From assembly GCA_024690485.1 (NCBI GenBank), contig JAILPB010000042.1, positions 1 through 57,930 on the forward strand: a stretch of 57,930 nucleotides of DNA. Direction: 5' to 3'. Below the pieces are notes generated by a model. The model had not been told where the DNA came from. It worked only from the letters and a program-made list of their open reading frames with translations, and ran no database searches. A program made the translations under genes and the position numbers. The DNA is from Butyrivibrio sp. GTDB lineage: Bacteria; Bacillota; Clostridia; Lachnospirales; Lachnospiraceae. Shown here piece by piece: positions 37,204 through 45,250 of the stretch (its first letter is position 1; every line of letters begins with the position of its first letter).

Positions 37204-37451
37204 TATTACCTCCCGAATCTTGCGAATGACGCAAAACCCTATGTTTATCCCAATTTAATGTAATTTTATTGTTATAGGGAACATCTTTCCACAAAGTAAT
37301 TGCTGATTTTTTTGCATTAATTGCGTAGTACATAGCAATCTTTAGAAGCTAAATAGCAAGATTCGCATAGACCTTCAAAAACCTATGTAGCTAAAATCAG
37401 AGTAGAGATTAGGTATATTAAGAAACTTTTTCTATATGGAGGATACAAGGT
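37204..37451. promoter_or_regulatory. Divergent promoter region of GH43 pair and esterase-GH43 fusion
   Basis: It carries TGCATTAATTGCG at 37313-37325 and TAGCAATCTTTAG just after, nearly the same as the inverse of the AraC leader element TGCAATAATTGCG (32908-32920, minus strand), which is followed by GCAATCTT in the same order. This suggests one regulator for both promoter regions. The plus-strand gene start has a GGAGG-like site at about 37438. Confidence 0.55.
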
Positions 37452-40220
37452 ATGTTAAGACAGACAAAAGTAGAGAACGGCGAGGTCAGAGGCCTTCCCG
37501 GCTCAGACCCGAGAATTACCGTATATAAAGGTATTCCCTTTGCAGCTCCGCCTGTAGGCAAAAACAGATGGCGTGCACCCCAGCCCTGTGAAAACTGGGA
37601 CGGCGTATTAGAAGCCTATGAATTTGGACCTATTTCCGTGCAGGATACTCCCGGTCTCGGAACCGATATTTACTGCAAGGAATGGCACGTAGATCCAGAG
37701 ATTCCCATGGATGAGGACTGCCTCTACCTCAATGTATGGACACCTGCAAAGAAGACCGACGAGAAGCTTCCCGTACTTGTATGGTACTTTGGTGGCGGAT
37801 TCCAGTGGGGCTACACAGCAGAGATGGAATTTGACGGTGAAAAGCTCGCAAGACGCGGAATCGTCGTTGTAAGCGTAAATTACCGCTTAAATCACCTGGG
37901 CTTCTTAGCTCATCCAGAAATTACCAGAGAAGCACCCCAGGCACCCGGAAACTTCGGTCTCCTTGACCAGAAGGCCGGTCTTGAATGGGTTTACAGAAAT
38001 ATAGCAGCATTTGGCGGAAATCCCGACCAGATCACTATTTCAGGGCAGTCCGCAGGTGGCGGCAGCACAATGCATCAGCTTGCATGCGATGATAACTTTG
38101 ATAAGATCAAGGGTGCTGTTGTTATAAGCGGTATGATCCACAATCCAAAAATGACAGAAGATATTTTTAGACCCCTGAATTTAACTGAGGCTGAGAAGCT
38201 TGGTGAGGAATTCTTTGAATTTATCGGTGTAAAATCTCTTGAAGAAGCAAGAAGCATTGATGTATTTACACTTAGAGAGAAATATGGTGAATTTGCCCAG
38301 AATCATCGCAGAATGTTCCCCTTCCAGGATTGTGTTTTCTGCAAGGAGGATCCTGCGATCAAGTTCCTTGAAGGACGAAATGCTCCCGTTCCTGTTATTT
38401 CAGGAAATACTTCCGATGAATTCCAGATTGATGGTGAAAGCAGCGTTGAATCCTCAGTTAAGACTGTTTTTCTTGACGCTGAAAAGAACGGCAGAAATCA
38501 GAACCACTACTATTATAGATTCGATCCCGATATCCCGGGCGAGGATACACCCGGAACCTTCCATTCAGTTGACCTCTGGTTCTTCTTTGAGACACTTGGT
38601 AAGTGCTGGAGACCTATGGAAGGCCGTCATTTCAAGCTTGCAAGACAGATGTGCGATATGTTCGCCAACTTCATTAAAACAGGCGATCCTAACGGAAAAG
38701 GCTGGGACGGCGAAGATCTTCCCGTTTGGGAACCCTATACAGACAAAAACCGCGCCGAGATGGTATTTGACGGTAGAGGCGCTGTTCCTCAGAAGGAAGG
38801 CGGCATAAGACTTGGAATCACAGGTAAAAAGCAGGCTCTTAACCCCTATCTCCCTTCCTGGGAATACATTCCGGATGGAGAGCCCTATGTATTCGGTGAC
38901 AGAGTTTATGTATACGGTTCACACGACCTTTACAACGGCGAAACCTTCTGCCTTGGCGACTATGTATGCTGGTCAGCTCCTTTAAACAGCCTTGGAGACT
39001 GGCATTATGAGGGTGTTATCTATCCTAAGACTGCAGATCCGCTCAATAAGGACGGACATATGTGCCTCTATGCACCTGACGTTACAGTAGGCCCGGATGG
39101 CAGATATTATCTTTATTATGTACTCGATAAAATATCAATTGTTTCTGTTGCAGTATGCGATACTCCTGCAGGAAAATATGAATTCCTTGGATACGTTCAC
39201 TATCCGGACGGAACAAAGCTTGGTGAAAAAGAGGGTGATGAGCCTCAGTTTGATCCCGGTGTTCTCACAGAGGGCGATAAGACTTATCTGTTCACGGGCT
39301 TCTGCGGACAGGGCGATACCTCAAGACACGGCGCTATGCTGACTGTGCTTGGTCCCGATATGCTCACAGTTGAAAAGGCTCCTGTGATCGTTGCTCCCGG
39401 CAGCTGCTATAGCAAGGGCACAGAATATGAAGGACATGCCTTCTTTGAAGCTCCTTCCATCCGCAAAAAGGACGGAAAATACTTCTTTATCTACTCCTCA
39501 GAGGTTATGCACGAGCTCTGCTATGCTACCTCCGACAGCCCGGAAGGTCCCTTCTCCTATGGCGGAGTTATCGTAAGTAACTGTGACCTTCACATTGATT
39601 CCTATAAGGATGCTTCAATGTCCATGGCCTGCGGCGCAAATAACCACGGAAGTATGGTTCAGATAGGCGATTCCTGGTATATCTTCTATCACAGACATAC
39701 AAATAACACCTGGTATAGCAGACAGGGCTGTGCGGAGAAGCTTGAATTCAGACCTGACGGAAGCATAATACAGGCTGAAATCACCTCTTGTGGCCTAAAT
39801 AACGGTCCTTTAACAGATATAGGTGAATATCCTTCATACATCGCTTGTAATCTGTTTACAGAGGCACATGAAATATATGTAGGTAAGAAAGGCCCCAGAG
39901 TTGTTCAGGATGGCGGTGATGGTGACCGTGAGATCGGATATATCAGACAGCTTGGAAATAACTCAACAGCAGGCTATAAATACTTCGATATGAAGGCTGT
40001 CAGTGGTCTTAAGATCAAGACCAGAGGATATTTCAACGGTAAGGTTCAGGTTAAGACTAAGTGGGACGGCGAGGTTCTCGGAGAAATTGATGTTAATTCT
40101 CAGAACATCTGGACAGAGGGTACCTGCAGCTTTACCCCGATAACAGGCGTAAATGCCCTTTATCTCACCTTCGTAGGAAGCGGAAGCTGCTCCCTTAAGA
40201 GCTTTGAGTTTATACACTAA
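37452..40220 (+). CDS. Carboxylesterase type B / GH43 fusion with CBM6-like tail
   Basis: A 922-aa bifunctional enzyme with no signal peptide. Residues 1-455: type-B carboxylesterase with 'EDCLYLNVW' (88-96), oxyanion 'YFGGGF', nucleophile Ser200 in 'ISGQSAGGGS' and probable catalytic His371 in 'FHSVDLWF'. Residues 460-790: GH43 propeller with 'WEYIPDGEPYVFGDRVYVYG' (base Asp475), 'YAPDVTVGPDGRYYLYY' and 'FEAPSIRKKDGKYFF' (acid Glu). Residues about 800-922: CBM6-like beta-sandwich. Acyl (acetyl or feruloyl) removal plus debranching of arabinoxylo-oligosaccharides by one protein is the likely role (inference). Related esterase-GH43 architectures are reported in Butyrivibrio. Start has a GGAGG-like site. 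Confidence 0.92.
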   Translation: MLRQTKVENGEVRGLPGSDPRITVYKGIPFAAPPVGKNRWRAPQPCENWDGVLEAYEFGPISVQDTPGLGTDIYCKEWHVDPEIPMDEDCLYLNVWTPAKKTDEKLPVLVWYFGGGFQWGYTAEMEFDGEKLARRGIVVVSVNYRLNHLGFLAHPEITREAPQAPGNFGLLDQKAGLEWVYRNIAAFGGNPDQITISGQSAGGGSTMHQLACDDNFDKIKGAVVISGMIHNPKMTEDIFRPLNLTEAEKLGEEFFEFIGVKSLEEARSIDVFTLREKYGEFAQNHRRMFPFQDCVFCKEDPAIKFLEGRNAPVPVISGNTSDEFQIDGESSVESSVKTVFLDAEKNGRNQNHYYYRFDPDIPGEDTPGTFHSVDLWFFFETLGKCWRPMEGRHFKLARQMCDMFANFIKTGDPNGKGWDGEDLPVWEPYTDKNRAEMVFDGRGAVPQKEGGIRLGITGKKQALNPYLPSWEYIPDGEPYVFGDRVYVYGSHDLYNGETFCLGDYVCWSAPLNSLGDWHYEGVIYPKTADPLNKDGHMCLYAPDVTVGPDGRYYLYYVLDKISIVSVAVCDTPAGKYEFLGYVHYPDGTKLGEKEGDEPQFDPGVLTEGDKTYLFTGFCGQGDTSRHGAMLTVLGPDMLTVEKAPVIVAPGSCYSKGTEYEGHAFFEAPSIRKKDGKYFFIYSSEVMHELCYATSDSPEGPFSYGGVIVSNCDLHIDSYKDASMSMACGANNHGSMVQIGDSWYIFYHRHTNNTWYSRQGCAEKLEFRPDGSIIQAEITSCGLNNGPLTDIGEYPSYIACNLFTEAHEIYVGKKGPRVVQDGGDGDREIGYIRQLGNNSTAGYKYFDMKAVSGLKIKTRGYFNGKVQVKTKWDGEVLGEIDVNSQNIWTEGTCSFTPITGVNALYLTFVGSGSCSLKSFEFIH

Positions 40221-40224
40221 TAAA

Positions 40225-40262
40225 AATTCCGGCCCGCATTTAGTGGGTCGGAATCGTATTTT
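40225..40262 (+). terminator. Terminator of the esterase-GH43 gene
   Basis: ATTCCGGCCC pairs with GGGTCGGAAT (one wobble) around a 9-base loop, with a T-rich tail (CGTATTTT), immediately after the stop codon. Confidence 0.75.
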
Positions 40263-40264
40263 AA

Positions 40265-40298
40265 ATAAAAAACCCGCGGCATTGGGGAATGCCGCGGG
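40265..40298 (-). terminator. Terminator of the cello-oligosaccharide ABC operon
   Basis: An 11-bp perfect stem CCCGCGGCATT/AATGCCGCGGG (40273-40298), loop GGGG, and on the minus strand TTTTTTATTT. It faces the plus-strand terminator of the esterase-GH43 gene. Confidence 0.9.
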
Positions 40299-40349
40299 TA
40301 TTCTCTTACTAACGCTTATTTAAAAAGAGTAAGTATAACCTATACTATA

Positions 40350-41246
40350 TCAACCCTTTACACCACCAAGTGTAACACCACCAACGATGTATCTTGAAAG
40401 GAGAAGATATACAACAATTACAGGGAAGATTGAGAATGCGATCATTACATAAACCTTTCCCATATCGAACTTCAACCAGTCTGCTGCACGAAGCTGTGCG
40501 ATCAGAATAGGAAGTGTCTTCTTTGTATCTGTGTGAAGTACAAGTGCAGGTGTGAAGTAGTTATTCCAGCTGCTTACAAATGTGAAGATAGCCTGAACAG
40601 CGATAGCGGGTTTCATAAGCGGTACTACAATGCTGTTAAAGGTTCTGAACTCACCTGATCCATCAATTCTTGCTGCCTCGATAAGTGAAAGAGGAAGTGT
40701 TGAATCCATGTACTGCTTCATATAGAAGAATACAGAAGGTGCTGCAATTGCAGGAATTGTAAGCGGGATAAATGAATCATCAAGTCCCATCTTGCCGATC
40801 AACTGAAGGAAACCAAGCGCAGTAACCTGTGCAGGAATCATCATGACCATAAGAATGAAGGTGAACATAAATTTCTTAAACTTGAAGTCGTATGCATGGA
40901 TTGCATAAGCTGTCATAGTTGAGAAATATGTTGAAAATACTGCAGTAACAACTGCAATCAAAAGTGAGTTAAAAATACCATTAAATATAGGTAATGTACC
41001 ATTTTTAAGGTTAGTCCAGTTTTCAATAAGATGAGTACTGGGTATCGCTGTAAATCCTCCACTAAGCTCCTGATGAGATCTGGTTGCATTGATAAAAAGA
41101 ACATAAAACCAGAACAGGCAGAGGAAAGTTACAAGGCCCAGCACGATATATGCAATTATTCTTCTGACACGGATAGAAGCACCATTTTCCTTCTGTCCTG
41201 CCATTAAGCTTGTATTCGCCATTACTGCTGTTGTAGATGCTGACAT
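40350..41246 (-). CDS. Carbohydrate ABC transporter permease (MalG type)
   Basis: A 298-aa inner-membrane subunit with six helices. The EAA loop is 'IEAARIDGSGEFRTFNSIVV'. It is the distal gene of a binding protein-permease-permease operon that reads from 43822 to 40350, next to a LacI regulator and cellobiose phosphorylase. Substrate is probably cellobiose or short cello-oligosaccharides (inference). No ATPase gene accompanies it. Confidence 0.93.
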   Translation of the reverse strand: MSASTTAVMANTSLMAGQKENGASIRVRRIIAYIVLGLVTFLCLFWFYVLFINATRSHQELSGGFTAIPSTHLIENWTNLKNGTLPIFNGIFNSLLIAVVTAVFSTYFSTMTAYAIHAYDFKFKKFMFTFILMVMMIPAQVTALGFLQLIGKMGLDDSFIPLTIPAIAAPSVFFYMKQYMDSTLPLSLIEAARIDGSGEFRTFNSIVVPLMKPAIAVQAIFTFVSSWNNYFTPALVLHTDTKKTLPILIAQLRAADWLKFDMGKVYVMIAFSIFPVIVVYLLLSRYIVGGVTLGGVKG

Positions 41247-41300
41247 ATTATAATCCTTTCTTATACTAACGATAACAGATGTTGTTAATCTGTATCAGTC

Positions 41301-42209
41301 TTATTTCTTTTCAGGTGAAGCTGTAAACTTAAATACTATAAGGCTGAGTATACCTGTTATGATGAACATGAATACTGAAAGCGCGCCACCAAGACCATAG
41401 TTCTTGCTGAACAGATGCTTATTCAGATACATGATCAGTGTCATTGATGAACGCATCGGATCTCCGGTTCCGTTTGTAAGAATCTGAGGAACATCGAACA
41501 TCTGAAGTCCACCGATAAGTGATGTAATCATAACAAAGATAAGAATAGGCTTGAGCAGCGGTAATGTAATTTTATAGAAAATCTGAGTAGCTGTAGCTCC
41601 GTCAACCTGAGCTGCCTCGAAGAGTGAAGGGTCGATACCCATCATTCCTGCCATCAGAAGAATCGTCGTATTTCCAAACCACATAACACAGTTCATGAAT
41701 GCTACAAGTGAACGAACTGACCATACGTGTGACATGAACTGATATGCTTCTTTAATTACTCCAAGCTGTAAAAGAAGTGAGTTGATCGGGCCAGTGTTTG
41801 CAAACAGTGTGAAGAACAGCATTGAGAATGCTGATGCCATGATAAGGTTAGGCATATAAATAACTGTTTTGAAAAATCCCTGTGCCTTAAGTCTCAGTGA
41901 AGGATCTGTAAACCATGCACCAAGAAGAAGTGAAAGAATGATCTGAGGTACAAAGCCCATAACCCACATAATGAGTGTATTGACTGTGTAAGTCGGCAGA
42001 TCGCCGTTTGTGATAATTGTTAAATAGTTCTGTAATCCTACGAAGTTAGGTCCAACCTGTGTAAGACCTGAACGGTAATTTTCAAAAAATGAATTATAGA
42101 TTGTTGATACAAGCGGTATCATCTGGAAAACAAGGTAAACAACAACAAAAGGTATAAGAAAAATGTATCCCCACTTATTGTAGCTTACTACTTTACTCTT
42201 TTTTTTCAT
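41301..42209 (-). CDS. Sugar ABC transporter permease (MalF type)
   Basis: A 302-aa partner permease. EAA motif 'FEAAQVDGATATQIFYKITL'. The start at 42209 has AGAGG six bases upstream; the ATG two codons earlier overlaps that site. 54 bases separate it from the MalG-type gene. Family membership is clear. Confidence 0.93.
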   Translation of the reverse strand: MKKKSKVVSYNKWGYIFLIPFVVVYLVFQMIPLVSTIYNSFFENYRSGLTQVGPNFVGLQNYLTIITNGDLPTYTVNTLIMWVMGFVPQIILSLLLGAWFTDPSLRLKAQGFFKTVIYMPNLIMASAFSMLFFTLFANTGPINSLLLQLGVIKEAYQFMSHVWSVRSLVAFMNCVMWFGNTTILLMAGMMGIDPSLFEAAQVDGATATQIFYKITLPLLKPILIFVMITSLIGGLQMFDVPQILTNGTGDPMRSSMTLIMYLNKHLFSKNYGLGGALSVFMFIITGILSLIVFKFTASPEKK

Positions 42210-42280
42210 AAGCATCCTCTTTCTATCTTTTCCAAAAAATTGGGTGTTTAGTCTTTAAATAGTTAAAATTTTTCATTATA

Positions 42281-42311
42281 CAGGGCGCAGTGGATAATTC
42301 CATGCGCCCTG
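42281..42311 (-). promoter_or_regulatory. Intercistronic hairpin after the binding-protein gene
   Basis: CAGGGCGCA (42281-42289) pairs with TGCGCCCTG (42303-42311) in the 161-base gap between binding protein and permease. No T-run follows on the minus strand. This arrangement commonly stabilises the upstream message so that binding protein is made in excess of permease (established for sugar ABC operons; inferred here). Confidence 0.6.
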
Positions 42312-42370
42312 CTTAAATTCCCCTAATAATCTAACCTACAGGCTTTAGCCTATATTTTTTAGTTATTAAA

Positions 42371-43822
42371 TCAGTCAGCTGTAACCTCAGGATACTTCTC
42401 AACTACAGCCTTCTTGAACATATCAAGTGCCTCGTCAAGAGTAGCATTGCCTTCGAAGTAGTTCTTAGCTGCGTTCTGGAATGACTCGTTACATCCCTGA
42501 TCGTATGCGGAAAGGTTTGAAAGGTCAACCTTCTCAGCACCTTCTGCAAGCTGCTTGTAAGGGTTCTGGCCACCAAGAAGTGCAAGGTTACCTGAATCAT
42601 CAGCAGCGAGCTCTGCAAGAACTGTCTTGCTGTTTACACAGTCAGCATCAGCCTGAGCAATCTCTTTAAGAACGTCCTTGTCAGTTGTCATTGTAAGGAT
42701 GATATCCTTTACAAGACTGGCATTGTCTGTACCTGTTGCTGCGCAGATCCATGTGCCGCCCCAGTAGTATGACTGCGGTCCTACACAGTATCCCCAACCA
42801 CCGTTGTTAGCGATTGTGCCGTCCTGATCAGCGTCAAGGCAGAAGTTGAAGAACCAAGCGGGTCCAAAGTAGCAGAAGATCTTTCCATCGGGAGTCTTAC
42901 CCTTTGCCCAGTCATCGCCCCAAAGGTCATATGTGTTCTCAGCCTTAGCGTCTACAAGTTCCTTAGAATCGTTGATCCAGTTCATGAGGTTATCATCGAT
43001 AACAAGCTTGCCATCCTGTACCCACTTACCAGATACGTTGTTTGAATATGTACGATATGTGTCGTTTACAGAACACATTGTGTAGCCCTTTTCCTCAGCA
43101 GCCTTAGCTGTCTCAACGTACTTATCCCAATCAGCTACAGCAGCCTGTACTTCATCGGGATCGTCTGTGCCAAGAACTTCCTTAGCAGCATCACGGTTGT
43201 AGATAAGACCAGCTGAACAAGCCTGCCATGATGAGCCCTTAAGCTTACCGTTGCTATCTGTAACGATTGCCTGTGTGTAAGAATACTGATCAGCAAGGTC
43301 AGCATCTGTGATGCCAAGATCAGCCATAGGCATTGTGTAATCTGTATCTACATATTTAAGTGCGTAGTCAGCCTCAACAAGGAAAAGATCGATCTTTTCG
43401 TCTGCAGCTGCGCTATCCTGCTTAAGAAGTGTCTCATCAAGGTTGTTCTGATAAGCATTGTTCTCACTGGGAGTGATGTTCCAAACTACATCAACATCAC
43501 CGATCTTACCGTGAGTAGCGTCAACCTCTTCATATCCCTTATAGTGGTCTGTAAGTCTTGACTTGAACTCTTCGTTCCAAGCATAGATGTTAAGAACCTT
43601 ACCCTCGTCAGCTGCAACCTCTGCTGTAGCTTCCTCAGTTGACTCAGCAGCATCCTCTGTTGCCTCTTCTGTTGTCTCAGCAGGAGCCTCAGCAGCATCT
43701 TCTGTTGATGCTTCCTCAGCGGGTGCTTCTGTTGCAGGTGCAGCATTGTTTCCGCCACAACCAGCGATCACGCCAGCTACCATTGTTGTTGAAAGTAATA
43801 CACCAAGTAACTTTCTTTTCAT
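42371..43822 (-). CDS. ABC sugar transporter solute-binding lipoprotein
   Basis: A 483-aa binding protein. Lipobox 'VIAGC' (Cys22); Ala/Glu/Thr-rich spacer about 25-72; bilobal domain from 'KVLNIYAWNEEFKSRL', with Trp-rich segments ('SSWQACSAGL', 'YYWGGTWICAA') suited to stacking on sugars. First gene of its operon. The nearby GH94 phosphorylase argues for cellobiose or cello-oligosaccharides as ligand (inference). The start has an AGGT-rich upstream site about 8 bases away. Confidence 0.93.
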   Translation of the reverse strand: MKRKLLGVLLSTTMVAGVIAGCGGNNAAPATEAPAEEASTEDAAEAPAETTEEATEDAAESTEEATAEVAADEGKVLNIYAWNEEFKSRLTDHYKGYEEVDATHGKIGDVDVVWNITPSENNAYQNNLDETLLKQDSAAADEKIDLFLVEADYALKYVDTDYTMPMADLGITDADLADQYSYTQAIVTDSNGKLKGSSWQACSAGLIYNRDAAKEVLGTDDPDEVQAAVADWDKYVETAKAAEEKGYTMCSVNDTYRTYSNNVSGKWVQDGKLVIDDNLMNWINDSKELVDAKAENTYDLWGDDWAKGKTPDGKIFCYFGPAWFFNFCLDADQDGTIANNGGWGYCVGPQSYYWGGTWICAATGTDNASLVKDIILTMTTDKDVLKEIAQADADCVNSKTVLAELAADDSGNLALLGGQNPYKQLAEGAEKVDLSNLSAYDQGCNESFQNAAKNYFEGNATLDEALDMFKKAVVEKYPEVTAD

Positions 43823-43900
43823 GAAATTGTACCTCCCGTTTCATTTAATAATGAAAATGATTAGTTGTATATTTAAAACAGCTTCTGCTGTCTTAAACCG

Positions 43901-44932
43901 TTATGAAATAAGTCTTTTGACTGTTTCGCCCTCATTGAGGTGACCAGGAACAATAACCTGTTCACTGAGAGTCGTTCGTGGATTCTCTATGGAATCAATA
44001 AGCTTCTCAGCTGCTTTCCTACCAAGAAGATCTGTATCCTGAACAATTGTTGTAAATTGTGGACTGTACTTCATTGCTATATCAATTCCGTCATATCCGG
44101 CAATTGAAATATCATCTGGTATTCTTAATCCCTTCTGTTTAATAGCATTTATGCCTCCAAAGGTGGCAAAATCATCGGGATATAATATGCAAGTTGGTCT
44201 GTCACTTAATTCCAAAAGTTTCTCTGTTGCCCTCTGAGCACCTACAGTGTCGCGATATTCAACCTCAAGTACATACTCATCCGGGATCTCCAGGCCAAGG
44301 TCCATCGCGGTTTTGTAAAAGCTCTTTATACGGCTCTGAGTAACTGCTGAATCCGAACCATGGATATAGGCGATTTTCCTATGTCCCATTTCATAGATAT
44401 ATGTAAGCAGATCCTTAATGCCCATGACGTTATCCGATATAATAGCGGATCTGTCATTGAACACATGGTCAATGGTAACGACCGGTATGTTTCCTCTTAC
44501 AAGCTCCTCAACTTCAGGCTTGTAGAAGTCAACACAGGCTATTGCCACGCCGTCGAAGTTTCTGTATCTCGCATGTGCAAGATATGACATATACCCCTGA
44601 GAACTTCTGTTATTACTTATAAAGGTAAGGTCGTAACCTTTCTCCTCAATCTTCTTTTTGAAGCTTTCGATCACTCTGGCGAAATAGTTATGTGTCAATC
44701 CGCTCTGTGAGTCATCCATGAACAAAAGTCCTATATTATATGTACGATTAGTTTTTAACGCTTTAGCTGCAAAATTGGGAAAATATCCCATTGCCTCTGC
44801 TGTTTCGCGAACAAGATCTTTTGTTTCCTGGCCGATGTCGGCCTGGTCATTTAATGCTTTTGAAACTGTTGCGACAGATACCTTGCACGCGGCTGCAATA
44901 TCTTTCAATGAAACTCTTTTACGTGCTGACAT
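43901..44932 (-). CDS. LacI-family transcriptional regulator
   Basis: A 343-aa repressor. N-terminal HTH about 6-27 ('VSLKDIAAACKVSVATVSKA') and hinge helix with 'NFAAKALK', then a periplasmic-binding-protein-like sugar-sensing domain. The start has GGGGGA upstream. It is oriented away from the GH94 phosphorylase and upstream of the importer operon. A perfect palindrome AAAACGTTTT lies 21 bases before its start and a second operator-like palindrome just after the phosphorylase promoter, so it probably represses both and is released by a cello-oligosaccharide (inference). Confidence 0.94.
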   Translation of the reverse strand: MSARKRVSLKDIAAACKVSVATVSKALNDQADIGQETKDLVRETAEAMGYFPNFAAKALKTNRTYNIGLLFMDDSQSGLTHNYFARVIESFKKKIEEKGYDLTFISNNRSSQGYMSYLAHARYRNFDGVAIACVDFYKPEVEELVRGNIPVVTIDHVFNDRSAIISDNVMGIKDLLTYIYEMGHRKIAYIHGSDSAVTQSRIKSFYKTAMDLGLEIPDEYVLEVEYRDTVGAQRATEKLLELSDRPTCILYPDDFATFGGINAIKQKGLRIPDDISIAGYDGIDIAMKYSPQFTTIVQDTDLLGRKAAEKLIDSIENPRTTLSEQVIVPGHLNEGETVKRLIS

Positions 44933-45250
44933 CTGTCCCCCTTAATTTTCCTAAAACGTTTTCGTAACTTGAATATACATCACATTTTCCATGAAATCAA
45001 TATATTATTTTGATTTTGTTGTGCATATTGTATCTTTTTGTGATTAATTTACAAATTTAAACTTAAATAATTTTATATTTTTCATAAATTTACGGTTAAT
45101 ACCGCTTATTTACTTAAACGCAGCGAAAATTTTCCTGTTTTTAAGCTTCCCTGCTACATTTAAAAATGTCTTGAAATGTAGGAGTTTACACTATATAATC
45201 ACTTTAGCAAACAATTCTTAATCGTTTAAGATTTTTTAGGAGGAATATCG
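44933..45250. promoter_or_regulatory. Intergenic control region between lacI-type gene and GH94 phosphorylase
   Basis: 318 bases, very AT-rich. It holds the AAAACGTTTT palindrome (44953-44962) near the regulator and, on the plus strand, the GH94 promoter with -35 TTGAAA (45171-45176), 17-base spacer and -10 TATAAT (45194-45199). The operator-like CTTAATCGTTTAAG (45217-45230) sits 18 bases after the -10, over the early transcript, where a LacI-family repressor would block initiation. No other gene seen. Confidence 0.75.
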
